Position numbers and translations under genes: made by a program
Source: Channallabes apus
Lineage: Eukaryota > Chordata > Actinopteri > Siluriformes > Clariidae
Direction of reading: 5' to 3'
DNA: 64,000 bases
NCBI GenBank assembly: GCA_030522415.1
Contig: CM060112.1
Span: 7,823,001-7,887,000, forward strand
Notes under the pieces: model-generated
Database searches by the model: none
The model's input: only the letters and a program-made list of their open reading frames with translations
Told to the model about the DNA's origin: nothing
Shown here: positions 10,118-22,080 of the stretch, piece after piece
Numbering within the stretch: position 1 is the first letter of the stretch
Layout: every line of letters starts with the position of its first letter

Positions 10118-13100
10118 GTATAATCTGGCCAAATATGGACCCAGCAGAGACTACTCGCCTGAAGGGGGCATTAAAGAGTCAAGGAACTCTCTTGGATACT
10201 CACCAGCAGGAAATTCAACAGATAACGAACACTCTCCAAACTCTCACAGAGACCCTGATGTCACTCACCAACATAGTGCAGCAAACGCACCCGTCCCCAG
10301 CACCCCCTTGTTTGCCCCCCCCTCATGTGGGTGCTTTCTATCGTGAGCCACGTCTACCGGCACCACCCACCTATAACGGGGATCCCTTCACCTGTCGCTC
10401 TTTTCTCTCTCAATGCTCTCTTGTGTTTGAGCTGCAGGCCTCCTCATTCCCCACAGAACGGTCAAAAGTCGCTTATATAATCACCCTCCTCGCCGGAAAG
10501 GCAAGGGAATGGGGAACATCACTATGGGATGCACAGGTTCCCTGCTGTTTGACCCTCAAAGCTTTCACTGATGAAATGAGGAGAGTTTTCGATCGTTCAT
10601 TTACGGGACACCAGGCAGCGAACCAAATACTCCAGCTACGCCAGGGGGCCCGCTCCGTCTCTGACTATGCCATTGATTTTCATACTTTGGCTCCCTCTAG
10701 TGGCTGGGGTGAGCACGCACTCTTTGATGCATTTTTTCACGGGCTTTCCGATTTAATCAAGGATGAACTTGCAGCCCGTGAGCTCCCATCTGATCTCGAG
10801 GGGCTATCTGACCTATCGACCCGTATTGACGCCCATAAACGGACCCGGCAAGAGGAACACTGTCAAGCTCCTATGCCGAACACTCCGGCCACCACAGGCA
10901 CGCCACATTTGTCCCCTGAACCAATGCACATTGACCGCGCACGCATCTCGCCAGAGGAACGGCAACGGCGAAGGGATGACGGGGCCTGTTTTTACTGTGG
11001 AAGGATTGGCCATGCCGTAAGCAACTGTCCATTAAAGGGCCGGAACCCCCCGGTAATGCTGGGGACCATGGGGAACTCCAGCTTCATCTCTTGCTCAGAT
11101 AAACGATCATGCTTTGCTGTTACACTAACCCACGAGAAGCAGTCTCATATCACATATGCCCTGGTGGATTCTGGAGCCGACCAAAACCTAATGTCCTCAG
11201 CCACGGCCTCTCAATTGGAGATTCCGCTTGTACGAGTCAGTCAACCGTTCAATGTTCAGGCGCTCGATGGAAGCAAGCTTTCACAGATCACTCACCGCAC
11301 CTCCCCTGTTACACTATGCTTTTCTGGCAACCACACAGAAACCATCACCTTCCTCATCGTGAGAAATGCACACGCCCCAATCGTTTTGGGGCTTCCATGG
11401 TTAAGGTTACACAACCCCCACATCGATTGGGTAAGAATGAGCTTTCTCGATTGGCACTCAACCTGCCACTCTTCGTGTCTACGCTCCGCGGCCATAACCC
11501 AGAGCCGCTCCACATCGCAGGAAGAGATCCCCAGTTTATCTAAGGTCCCAGTAGAATACCATGATCTGCAGCAGGTCTTCAGCAAGTCACGGGCTGTCTC
11601 ACTACCACCTCACCGACCCTATGACTGTGCTATTGACCTCCTCCCAGGCACCACCCCACCCAAAGGACGACTCTACTCCCTCTCTCGCCCTGAAAGAGAG
11701 GCCATGGAACAATATATTAATGAATCGCTCGCGGCAGGGATCATCCGCCCCTCGTCCTCCCCTGCCGGTGCGGGATTTTTTTTTGTGGAAAAGAAAGACA
11801 AGTCCCTCAGACCCTGCATCGATTACAGAGGATTGAACGAAATCACGATTAAGAACCGCTATCCACTTCCTTTAATGTCTACTGCCTTTGAGCTGCTCCA
11901 GGATGCCCGCATTTTCACCAAGCTAGACCTAAGAAATGCTTACCACCTGGTCAGGATAAGGGAAGGTGATGAGTGGAAGACCGCCTTTAACACCCCTACT
12001 GGTCACTATGAATACCTGGTGGTTCCATTCGGTTTAACCAACGCACCAGCAGTTTTCCAGGCACTCATTAATGATGTCCTCAGAGACTTCCTCAACATCT
12101 TTGTGTTTGCTTATCTCGATGATATCTTGGTCTTTTCTCGTTCACCAAGGGAACACAAGATCCACGTACATCAGGTTCTACAACGGTTATTGGAAAACAA
12201 ACTCTATGTCAAGGCTGAAAAATGCGAGTTTCACGTTGACTCCACCTCCTTCCTGGGATTCTCTATTTCACCTGCGGGCATTCAAATGGACCCAACGAAG
12301 GTCAAGGCAGTCACGGACTGGCCAGTGCCATCTTGTAGACGAGAGCTTCAACGCTTTCTGGGGTTCGCCAACTTTTATCGCCGTTTCATTAGGAGTTACA
12401 GCGTGGTGGCGGCCCCGCTCACAACACTAACCTCCACTAAGACCCCATTTAAATGGAATCCTCTGGCGGAGAAAGCCCTAGCTGAACTTAAGCACCGTTT
12501 TACCACGGCACCCATCCTTACCTTCCCAGACCCCTCCCTTCAGTTCGTCGTCGAAGTTGACGCTTCTGAGACGGTAGTCGGGGCCGTTCTCTCTCAGAGG
12601 TCTCCCAAGGATAACAAACTTCACCCCTGCTCCTTCTTTTCCCGTCGACTCACGGCCCCAGAGCGCAACTATGACATCGGAGACCGTGAGTTACTGGCAG
12701 TCAAGCTCGCCCTTCAGGAATGGAGACACTGGCTGGAGGGGGCGAAACACCCGTTTCTAGTCTGGACAGACCACAAAAACCTTGAATACTTAAGATCGGC
12801 CAAAAGACTCAACTCACGCCAAGCACGCTGGTCGTTGTTCTTTTCACGCTTCCACTTCACGCTGTCTTATCGCCCAGGTTCCAAGAATGTCAAGCCCGAT
12901 GCCCTCTCCCGGCAGTTCTCCACTCCTCAGGACGCACCCTCCATGGAGACCATCCTTCCACCTCGCTGTCTTGTGGCCACTACACGACTGGAAGTGGAGA
13001 ACGCAGTCCTTCAGTCCCTTGAACAAGAGCCGGGCCCAAGCAATGTCCCACCTGGGCTACTGTTCGTACCAGCTCATCTACGCCCCCAAGTGTTGGATTG

Positions 13101-13789
13101 GGCACACTGCTCCAGACTAGCCTGCCACCCAGGGGTGACCCGTACCCTGTTTTTGATGGAACAACGCTTTTGGTGGCCCACTATCAAGGAAGACGCCAGA
13201 AACTTTGTGGCATCCTGCGATACATGTTCTAGAAATAAGACTACAAATCGTGCCCCCGAGGGTCTCCTAAGACCCCTCCCGATCCCCCACCGTCCCTGGT
13301 CTCACATATCTATTGACTTTGTTACCGGATTACCATCTTCAGACAACAACACCTGTATTTTAACCGTGGTCGACCGGTTCTCAAAGTCTGCCCACTTCAT
13401 TCCATTACCCAAACTTCCCTCTGCCAAGGAGACAGCCGAACTTCTAATTACCCATGTCTTCCGACTTCACGGACTGCCTACAGACATTGTCTCAGACAGA
13501 GGCCCCCAGTTCTCAGCACAATTTTGGAAGGCTTTCTGTGGTCTTATTGGGGCCGCACCTAGTCTCTCGTCTGGCTTTCACCCTCAAAGCAACGGCCAAA
13601 CTGAGCGGATGAACCAGGAACTCGAGAAATCACTGAGGTGCATGACGTCTCGCGACACTTCTTCTTGGAGCCGATTTCTCCCATGGATCGAGTATGCTCA
13701 TAATTCGCTCCCCACCTCCTCCACTGGAAGGTCCCCTTTCCAATGTTGTCTCGGCTACCAACCACCACTGTTCCCCTCCCAGGAGCAAG

Positions 13790-13797
13790 ACCCGCGG
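13790..13797 (+). other. Frameshift site in gypsy copy 1 pol
   Basis: Before this point the protein follows SQEQDPR in the 10135 frame. After it, VPSAQAF resumes in the next frame, matching the uninterrupted order of copy 2 (VPSAQAF at about 50675). A small indel in the CCCGCGG tract explains it. No canonical slippery heptamer was seen and the position lies inside pol, so a mutation is more likely than programmed recoding. Confidence 0.75.
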
Positions 13798-14375
13798 TCC
13801 CCTCAGCCCAAGCCTTTGTTCACCGCTGCAGAAGGACATGGCACCGTGCTCGTACCCAACTACAACACTCGGTCAGCATCTTCCAGCGCAAAGCTAACCG
13901 TCATCGTTTAGCCGCTCCCAGGTACCATGTCGGCCAAAGGGTCATGCTCTCTGCTCGCGATCTTCCAATCAAGACAACTTCTAACAAGCTCTCACCAAGG
14001 TTCATCGGCCCGTTCACCATCACCCGCATCATCAACCCATGTTCCGTCAGACTGGCCCTGCCTTTGTCCATGCGCCGAGTTAATCTCACCTTCCACGTCT
14101 CCCTGATCCGTAGGTTGGTTGCGTGTCCCTTGGCCCCAGCCTCCCGTCCCCCTCCACCACCCAGACTCATAGACGGTGGGGAGGCCTTTTCAGTTCGCCA
14201 ACTTCTTAAGTCTCGCCGCCGCGGACGCGGTCTCCAGTACTTGGTGGACTGGGAGGGCTATGGCCCTGAAGAAAGAAGTTGGGTACCAGCCAGATTTATA
14301 ATAGACCGATCACTGATTACTGAGTTCCACAGACTTCACCCCGAGGCACCTGCTAGAACGCCTGGAGGCGTTCGT

Positions 14376-14389
14376 AGGGGGGGGGGTAC
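14376..14389 (+). other. Polypurine tract of gypsy copy 1
   Basis: A run of G (GTAGGGGGGGGGGTAC) lies directly before the 3' LTR, the standard position for plus-strand DNA priming in LTR retrotransposons. The same layout precedes the 3' LTR of copy 2. Confidence 0.85.
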
Positions 14390-15539
14390 TGTCATGACCC
14401 GCCAAGCAACAGCCCTGCCATGAATCACCTGCACACTCCAGTTCCATGATCCACCCCATTGCTTTCTTTCCACCGCCTCGTTCCCCACTCTGCACACCTG
14501 TACTAAATCTATAATCACCTCTCCCCCCTACTTAACTCGCACTCAAACCACACTTCCTCGCCAGATTATTGTGCACTCACCATGTCCAATATTCCAGCGT
14601 TCCGTCTCGTCTTGCCTTCTCGTTTCCGACCTCGCTTCGTTTCAATGACCACGTCTTCGCCTCATGTCACGGATCATTCGCCATCTCGGATCTTATCGGT
14701 ACTGACCTTTGGAACTGTTTCTCGACCATGAGCCTGGATCATGGACCTTCCCCCTACTCTCCGGCTTCAACCTCTGCCTGTTTCTTGACCACGAACAATC
14801 CCCATGCATCTGCGTCATCTACGAGCCTGCCCGAGCTCAAGGTACACACGCCGCCTCTCTACACGGAGTTCATTCACTTCGCGCCGACGCTCCGCTTCCG
14901 CATTCCAAGCAAGCTCAAGTCACACACGCCGGCTCTCTACACGGAGCTCATTCACTTCGCGCCGACGCTCCGCTTCCGCATTCCAAGCAAGCTCAAGTCA
15001 CACACGCCGGCTCTCTACACGGAGCTCATTCACTTCGCGCCGACGCTCCGCTTCCGCATTCCAAGCAAGCTCAAGTCACACACGCCGGCTCTCTACACGG
15101 AGTTCATTCACTTCGCGCCGACGCTCCGCTTCCGCATTCCAAGCAAGCTCAAGTCACACACGCCGGCTCTCTACACGGAGCTCATTCACTTCGCGCCGAC
15201 GCTCCGCTTCCGCATTCCAAGCAAGCTCAAGTCACACACGCCGGCTCTCTACACGGAGCTCATTCACTTCGCGCCGACGCTCCGCTTCCGCATTCCAAGC
15301 AAGCTCAAGTCACACACGCCGGCTCTCTACACGGAGCTCATTCACTTCGCGCCGACGCTCCGCCTCCGCATTCCAAGCAAGCTCAAGTCACACACGTCAG
15401 CACAAGCAGGTTTCCAATCTAACGGTCACATCTGCCTTGTCCACGGATTTAAGCCTGTCTTGCCATAATAAGTCTAAAAGCACCACTTCCTGCTCCTCAT
15501 CTGCACTTGGGTCTACCACGGCAGCCAGGAACCGTGACA
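14390..15539 (+). repeat. 3' LTR of gypsy copy 1 (1150 bp), expanded tandem array
   Basis: It is colinear with the 5' LTR but carries seven 78-bp units (about 14842-15387) instead of four, which accounts for the 233-bp length difference together with a 1-bp indel. Other differences are scattered single substitutions, several of them C-to-T or G-to-A at CpG. Confidence 0.93.
14842..15387 (+). repeat. 78-bp tandem array, seven units, inside the LTR
   Basis: Unit period is 78 bp by the recurrence of CACACACGCCGGCTCTCTAC. Units are almost identical to each other. The last unit carries a CGCCTCCGC variant that is also in the last unit of the 5' LTR array, which shows the arrays share their right boundary and differ in the middle. 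Confidence 0.93.
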
Positions 15540-15544
15540 ATCAT

Positions 15545-16820
15545 AATGTGTTGGGTGCCCTAGCTTTGAATATTTGCATTTATTTTTCTTGACAATTTTT
15601 TTTCATCTTTGTTTTACAGTACATTCCACTAGGCAGTGCATGGCGCTCCATTGTTGCACAGAAAAGCCTTATGTGAGTCTGGCTATCTTCTTTACTTTCA
15701 ATTAACTGTGTGATTATGATGGCAATTGCTATCAGAGTAGGCTAATGAAAGTGCTTGAGGTGTGTTGTACTGCAGTTCAGAAAATCAGCCATATATAGCA
15801 TGCACACATAAGAGCAGGACTTTGTATCAAACGCACAATGTAATAGTAGGCCTTACTAACATTCTACTTCATGCATCCTGAACTACATTGTACCTAAAGT
15901 CTAAAGAAAGCAAGCTCTACTAGCCATCATCAGGGTGTAATAGACTAACTGAAAATATACAGTGTGTGCAAGCATGAACAAATTTTCTTATTGTGAAGAT
16001 TAAGCTGGTTTCTTATTCTCATTCTGTTGCCCAGATGACAACAGACAGTTTGAGAGATGTATGTTACATGTTATTTGAAGGATAAACCACCATCAGGATT
16101 TTTAACTGCACCATTTGGTCTTGCAGAAAAGCTGTCAAGCTCAAGGGCAAATAAACAACCAACAGGGTTTCTGATTATACAGAACACTACGCTAGATGAT
16201 CTCCTTACTGTCAGGAATAAATCTTAGAGCACCATGACAAACAATGTCACGTAAGCCTTTTAAATTGAATCATGGTGCAGTTCGCTCTTCGAGCTGTTTG
16301 TTTAAACAGATGAATCACCATCAGGTACTCTCATCAACTAAAATATCCAGTTTTAGCCCATCTGAATAGGATCTGCTACACGTACTTGTACTTTAACATG
16401 AACAGGTTAATAGCTGCACATGGTAAATGCCATCTTTGGATTTACAGTAAACTCATTTTTGCAATGTACTGTATTATTATACATACTTTTATTATTCTCT
16501 GACATGAAACATTGTCTATAACAAAATGTTGATTCTGTTGATAATGTTGATAATGACTCATTCAACTGCACGTGTCCTCACTTCTAAAACACCTGACATA
16601 AACTTCCAGATTTTTGATCAACAGTCATCACATTGTCACAAGCCAATAAAATTGCTTATTTTCTGCTTTCTTATTATTATCAATGAAGCAAAGAAATTTC
16701 TTCTGGAAAAACCAATGTCCAAAAGCAATGAGTGATTTGAATGGGTTCAAAGAGTTTTTGGAGAATGTTGAAGTCAAGAAAAGGATGCTTATACTCTGAT
16801 ATTTGATATTGTCTGTCTTA
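15545..16820. other. Unassigned AT-rich intergenic DNA
   Basis: No repeat termini, tandem structure or coding signal was recognised. Confidence 0.45.
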
Positions 16821-16821
16821 T

Positions 16822-17051
16822 GGGGTTCCAGCCCCACCCGACTTACCCAGTTACCACCGCTGGGCCCTTGGGAAGCACAGTAAGCATTGAAAGGAGAAGC
16901 ATTTACAGTATTAACCTTAATGGTTTCTCTTCATACACCCAAGATAAGGGTTAGGGGTCTTGCCCAACAGTGGTAGCTTGTTGGTGGTGGGGTTTGAACC
17001 TGCAACCTTCCAATCAGCAGTCCAATACACTAGTCACTGAGCTACTGCCCC
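16822..17051 (-). repeat. tRNA-derived SINE, with a possible head-to-head second fragment
   Basis: On the minus strand from 17051 the sequence reads GGGGCAGTAGCTCAGTGACT, then a B-box-like GGTTCAAACCCC near 16995, then a body with CCACTGTTGGGCAAGACCCC. At the left end, 16826-16875 instead looks like plus-strand SINE sequence (GGTTCCAGCCCCACC followed by CACCGCTGGGCCC). This may be two SINE pieces in opposite orientation. The join near 16900-16925 is not resolved. Confidence 0.65.
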
Positions 17052-17061
17052 AACATAAGGG

Positions 17062-17933
17062 GTGAACTGTGTAAAGTGTGCAGAGTGGACGGTGAACGAG
17101 CGGTTTGAAATCAGGATGCCTGGAAAGCTGACCATTTGACTTGTTTACGACCCTCACTTGATAAGTAAAGTAAAAAAAAAAAAAGGCAAAGTTAAATTAC
17201 CACAAACTGAAAGGCTAAAAAAAATTTGGAGAAAAATGACACAAAATTCTTATAAAATAAAAAAACATAATATATATGCAAAAATGAAATTGTCTCATTT
17301 TGCTGTCAAAATGTTCTCGTGCACTGTATTAGGGTTTGTTTCCTTTTTGTCTTTTGTCTTATTTTAGGTCAATCAATAATTTTGATTTGTTTAATTATGT
17401 GCAGTGGGGAATAAAAGCAAATTGAGAGTATTGAATATCACTGTCATTTAGATGCAACACGGAACAGAAAACACGTAAAAATCTTTCATCGAATTGAAAT
17501 ATAAAACATTCCCCAAGATTTTCAAAAATAAAACATTTCCAATCTTGCTCTGTCACTTTCTCTTGATTGAATGCACTTGGTTGAATCCCTCATGCCCTTG
17601 TAAAGCTGTTCTATTACTTTATCACCTCATGTCAGGTGCATTAGGTGAGTATAATACGAGCATTAGATAAGAGATCACTGTAGACTTCGGCAGCACATTT
17701 CACCCAAAAGACACTGCTTTTAACATTTTAGTAATATTAAAATAAAATAAAACAGTAGCAGATGAAGCTGTTTCTTGTGATGAATTCTGAAAATAATTTC
17801 ATCAAGCACAATCTGTTGAATGACTAACTGCTTTGGGGTGGAGACCTCTTCAGTCATGGAAGTGTGCTGATTATTATTAATTGATATAAAGGAATGCATC
17901 ATATGTGTAATGTGTAATGAAGTTTTTACATAT
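17062..17933. other. Unassigned AT-rich intergenic DNA
   Basis: Only an A-run (17170-17183) and AT-rich sequence are visible. No gene or repeat is called. Confidence 0.45.
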
Positions 17934-18362
17934 TAAGTCCCCTACATACCAATGAGTTCCATTTCAAGAATTTGTTCATAATTGCAATTTCTTCGTAAGT
18001 CCAACAAACATTGTTTAGGTATTAGGATACTAACACTCGGCTATAAGCAGTATACTATAGTACATGTTACTTATGGATCGTTTACCCATCAGCACTGTTC
18101 CAGTTAAAAAGACGTCTGACATATTTTCATCTCACTCCATTCTCTCAATTATTATGTCTTTATAATAATTATTGCTCTGTGTTTCTTAGCAGTACCAGCA
18201 TGCTTACGCTTGCTTCCAGACATCCTGGGTTTGAACTGCACTGTCCACAGGATGCACGGTGCACGCATTCCACAATGTATACCAGACATGTGATCTAACT
18301 TCCTCTATTCAACATGCACGAACGAAAATTTGTAAGTCAAATATTTGTATGTAGGGGACTTA
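17934..18362. mobile_element. MITE with 16-bp terminal inverted repeats, Tigger-like
   Basis: The ends are TAAGTCCCCTACATAC (17934) and GTATGTAGGGGACTTA (ending 18362), a perfect 16-bp inverted pair. Subterminal pieces also mirror: CTTCGTAAGTCCAAC near 17991 and AATTTGTAAGTCAAA near 18328. The interior of about 400 bp has no open frame. Terminal TA fits Tc1/mariner-superfamily targeting, and the GTCCCCTACATAC ends suggest the pogo/Tigger branch. No transposase is encoded. Confidence 0.75.
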
Positions 18363-19498
18363 CTGTATTTTAATTTAGCATACTTTATAGCAGTACATAC
18401 TGTACTGTCTTTAAGCAGAAGAAGATTAGAAAGCAAGGAAAGCTTTAGCAACTTGCGGTTTCAGTGATATTTTTTAATTCTTTTCATAACCAACAACTTT
18501 ATGTTAAATTGGAAAACCACATTTATGTTGTGCTGAACTTCACTGGCAGCTGAATTATGTCTTCAATAAAGAAAAACATAATCAAGGGCGGGTAATTAAC
18601 ATCGCTATTAAGTTACTATGCCTAGCCAGCAGCACTGAGTTAATTATTGGCCGATACATCAGTGGATAGTGTTCAGAATAGGGTGTTCTTGAAAACGGGG
18701 AACAGTAGGGCTTAATCTGTTGGCCTTACTGGATATTGCATACTGTATAGATTATTGCAAAAGAAAGCCTGATAGTGTGTCATATTTATCTATAACTTTA
18801 CTATTCATTTTCAACCTAATGTTCAAGTGAAGCACTACATAACAGGCTTTTCAGGTGAGACATATATTATTTACTGAATACAGATAATACTGATATGTCT
18901 GTGCCCATATAAAAAGAACTGCATGGATTCACAGTTGAATGGATACGATTTGTATAATGCATGTTAGGTATGGTAGAGAAAGAACTTGTGGTGCAGCCTG
19001 GGAAAACCCTCCCCCTAAAACTTCTCTGAAAAGTAAAAGTATTCAGGTTTTTCTGGATTGAAATCTGTTTCTTGTTTGTATGGGTATTAATCACAAGTTC
19101 TATCATTTTAAATTCCAATTCTCCAAAGGACAAATGTAGAAAATTGCATATATAGATTTCATTCTGACTCCACTGAAAGATACAACACAATGATCATCTT
19201 ACAGGAACTCCTGTTTGTTTGTTTTTTTAGCTATTTAATTCAATATGGAATTGATATCGAACATTATATTTGCAGAAATCCTAGACCAGTTCAGAAAGTG
19301 ATCCAAATGATTTTTTTTATTGTTTCTTTCTTTAAAAACTTTTATGCTTTGAGGCTGTATATAGAAATGACCTGCAAGAAACGCCACAGCACAAAATAAT
19401 AAGATATTAAACAATAGGTAGAAATGTTGGAATACTCATGTTCTACTTTTTAAGAAACTGTAGGCCTTACACAATGTCATTACAAATCTTAGTTCATG
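18363..19498. other. Unassigned AT-rich intergenic DNA
   Basis: The open frame at 18867-19190 on the minus strand has no recognisable domain and biased AT-rich composition. No repeat ends were seen. Confidence 0.4.
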
Positions 19499-19700
19499 GG
19501 GCCGCTGATGGTTAAGGCTTTCAGTTGCTGATCGGAGGGTTAGGGGTTCAAACCCCACCAACAGATTACCACTATTGGGTGCTTGGCCAAGACCCTTAAC
19601 CCTATGCTGTATACAAACCAGTGCATATCCCAAGAGTGGGTGGGAAATGGGAGGGTTGGGCCAGGAAGTGCATCCAACATAAAACCTATACCAGATACAC
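19499..19700 (+). repeat. tRNA-derived SINE with an RTE-related body
   Basis: The head has TGATGGTTAAGGCT and a B-box GGTTCAAACCCC near 19547, then CCACTATTGGGTGCTTGGCC. The body from about 19617 (ACCAGTG, TCCCAAG, AGGAAGTGCATCCAACATAA) is similar to the 5' region of the RTE relic at 40795-40875, so tail and LINE 5' region share an origin or a capture. Confidence 0.7.
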
Positions 19701-20289
19701 AACCCTTATAATAAAAGTCCTCCTTTGAAATTGGTAAACAAAACCCAATTGTGCCAATACTTACAGTATGTACAGTGAGGAAAGTTATCTGTATTCAGAA
19801 TCAGTTTCAGCAAATACAGTACCTAAGCCAGTTTTCTGGATAGTTGGTAAAGAAAATGGTTTGAAGGACAACTGGATTATCACACATCTGCTACGTGTAG
19901 TTTCTTTTATTTTTATTTTTTTATTTCTTATTTTCTTTTGGTGGTGGGGGATTTCTCCCCGATTTTCTCCCTAATTTAGTTGTATCCAATTCCCACCCAT
20001 CACTAGGGGGCTCTCACATCAAGGCTACTACTACTATACAAACAGGGAGGACTGAAGACTGAAGATGAGCTGCTCACTCATCACCATTGGGGGTGGCGTA
20101 ACGAGTGTGTAACGAGTGTGTTCGAGCAGCTCGAAAAGAGGACATCGCTATCTGCTCACCATTGGGGGTGACGTAACACACTCGGAGGACATTGCTGAGA
20201 CAGCATCACCAGGAAATTGAGCTAGCAATCTCAGGGTGATAGGGCTATTTTATTTTTTTTATCTATAAACAAAAAAAATAAATAAATAA
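19700..20289. other. Unassigned, with a possible old repeat
   Basis: Within 19950-20245, CACCATTGGGGGTG occurs twice (20083, 20158), followed by GCGTAAC or ACGTAAC, and GAGGACAT is also repeated. It resembles a decayed interspersed repeat, but its ends could not be found. Confidence 0.3.

Positions 20290-20338
<49 letters not shown>
20276..20338. repeat. (AAAT)n then (TA)n microsatellite
   Basis: AAATAAATAAATAAAT is followed by about 21 TA units. Confidence 0.95.
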
Positions 20339-20339
<1 letters not shown>

Positions 20340-20341
<2 letters not shown>

Positions 20342-22030
20342 CTAGACGAAAACTTAAGTCTTATGGTGACCAAACAGAAAGAAAAAAACTTTTCATGGAC
20401 TTTAATGGAACCATCCTATAGATTAATAATTAATTATTAGTGCCATGTTTATGTTCTAAATATTGAGCTCATATGGCATCTGAGCACATTTCTTGCCAAA
20501 AATATTAGTTTCAGCATAATGTATTGTTGTTATACAATATATCAAACTGCGAGGAATTCCCAGTAGGCACAGATAACACTGCAGAATGTCTTCAGGACCA
20601 TATAAACTAGAGACCTCTTGGGGATGTCTTCACGACTCATTGAATTGCTAAAAATGTTAACACCCCAGACTAATGTTAAGTCTCATAATGAATTCCTTAT
20701 ATTAAAATTGTCTTTAGGGCATCTTTAAAGAGTAATTAGCAGGATTTATTTGTGTAAATGACCTAGGCTGCTTTTATAATAGGCATGATATTGATTCATA
20801 CTGTACCGTGGGTATGACCCCCCCACAACAGAATGATAAATTATTCTGTACCCGATACACTTGGGTATTTATATTCTCTGATAAAACAGGTGGCAGTGTG
20901 TGCCTAATTCGTTTGCAAGGCACCAATTAACACAAAGAAGAAGAATAAGAAGGCTACCAAGAAGTTAACCTTCATGTTAACCTTCTAATTATATTGATAT
21001 TTTTGGAAAAATGTCAAAAGCACTTCCGTCATCAACTATGCCTGTGTAGGTTGGAGATGAGGTTAGCTTCTGTTTTGCACCCCCAGAGGTTCCCCAGATG
21101 TATTCATGATGTCATGTTCTAAAAAAAAAACTGCTACTTCGTGTCCAAATATAATAGACTTTTAGATTTGATTCAGTACCCGGTACCATGATGACACCAT
21201 CTTGTCAAGTGTTACATGTTAAATGATACATGTGTTCACATCACACTTGAACTTTGGGGTCTAGTGTATCCGGATCCATATTGGATTAAGGAGCCATAGT
21301 GTGAAAGCACCTTTAATAATTTCTTAAGACGTCTTGAGTTTAGTCGACAATTTTACAGATGACCGAAGGGCCAGTATGTTTGCACGTTTTGTTGTTGCAC
21401 CAGAAAATTGCATTCGTAGACAGAATCAAAGCTGATTGAGATTTCCTTTGTTTTGGATAAACTCCACCACAAGTGGAATAAAATTTTCTCTACTGTATAC
21501 GGTATGCTTCACTCAAACCAGAAGATAACCCATCATTTGTAAATTCACTGAGATTTTGTTTCACATCAATCAATGGTACATTGTCAACAGTGCCAAAAGA
21601 CTGACATATGAAATGGTTTTCTGATGTTTCCGAATAAAAAATGTTTGCCTGCTTTAGGATATGGATACGTTCTAAAAAATAAGAATACGATTTAGCATCT
21701 GTAGATGCCAATGAACCCCAAAAAACATGTAAAAACAAAATAAATCATAACAGAGGACATGGGGTCATTCTAGTAAACCTGTGTATTATTGCTAGCTGAG
21801 GGCAATCACTGTGTGTTTGTGTGTGATATCTTTCTGTCTTTCTCCTGTAGTCTTGTTCAGTTGAAACCTGTGTGGTAACGGCCAAAGGCGACAAAAAAAA
21901 AAAAAACAAGGAGGAGAGTTGTAACTTATCACACACTTTCATTCTCTTGCATCCTTTATTGTTTCAGAGAGACTGAAAAAAAAAGAAAAAAAAAGCACTA
22001 CACAGCCATGGGCGAAGCATTGTTTCGGGA
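20340..22030. other. Unassigned intergenic DNA
   Basis: No recognisable domain in the short open frames and no repeat termini. A-runs occur at about 21121 and 21893. Confidence 0.4.
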
Positions 22031-22038
22031 GCAAAGCC

Positions 22039-22040
<2 letters not shown>

Positions 22041-22077
<37 letters not shown>
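22041..22077. repeat. (CT)n microsatellite
   Basis: About 18 CT units produce an Arg-Glu repeat in the minus-strand open frame, which is an artefact. Confidence 0.95.

Positions 22078-22080
<3 letters not shown>

Larger units (their letters stand above)
10135..14423 (+). pseudogene. Gag-Pol polyprotein of gypsy copy 1, one frameshift near the C terminus
   Basis: The start ATG at 10135 ([11 protein letters not shown]) lies 17 bases after the LTR. Gag capsid region spans residues about 60-240, with zinc knuckle [14 protein letters not shown] near residue 285. Gag and Pol are in one frame with no stop between them. Protease DSGAD is near residue 345, RT YLDD at about 660-663, RNase H VEVDAS near 806 and DHKNLEY later. 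The integrase HPG...CDTC zinc finger starts near 998, and the catalytic core follows with IDFVTG, SDRGPQF and [11 protein letters not shown] net -1 change at about 13790-13797 throws the first frame to a stop at 13909-13911. The true continuation lies in the frame that ends at 14423, holding the GPF-type C-terminal domain and a chromodomain (about 14190-14305; [17 protein letters not shown]). The element is otherwise uninterrupted. Confidence 0.93.
9196..15544 (+). mobile_element. Ty3/gypsy LTR retrotransposon (chromovirus), complete structure, copy 1
   Basis: A full element: 5-bp target duplication ATCAT (9196-9200 and 15540-15544), LTRs starting TGTCATG and ending GTGACA (9201-10117 and 14390-15539), a gag-pol frame with Gag zinc knuckle, aspartic protease, RT, RNase H and integrase in Ty3 order, a C-terminal chromodomain, and a G-rich polypurine tract immediately before the 3' LTR. 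The chromodomain and the domain order place it in the chromovirus branch of Metaviridae, abundant in fish. The LTRs differ by roughly nine substitutions outside the tandem array and by three 78-bp units, so the insertion is fairly recent but not new. One frameshift disables the end of pol. Confidence 0.95.

Noticed and set aside
9380..10123. Long open frame (247 residues) with 26-residue repeats, and its counterparts at 14569-15468, 14709-15422 and 14804-15592
   Set aside because: They lie inside the LTRs of gypsy copy 1 and are open in several frames because the 78-bp unit is stop-free. This is repeat structure and not a gene.
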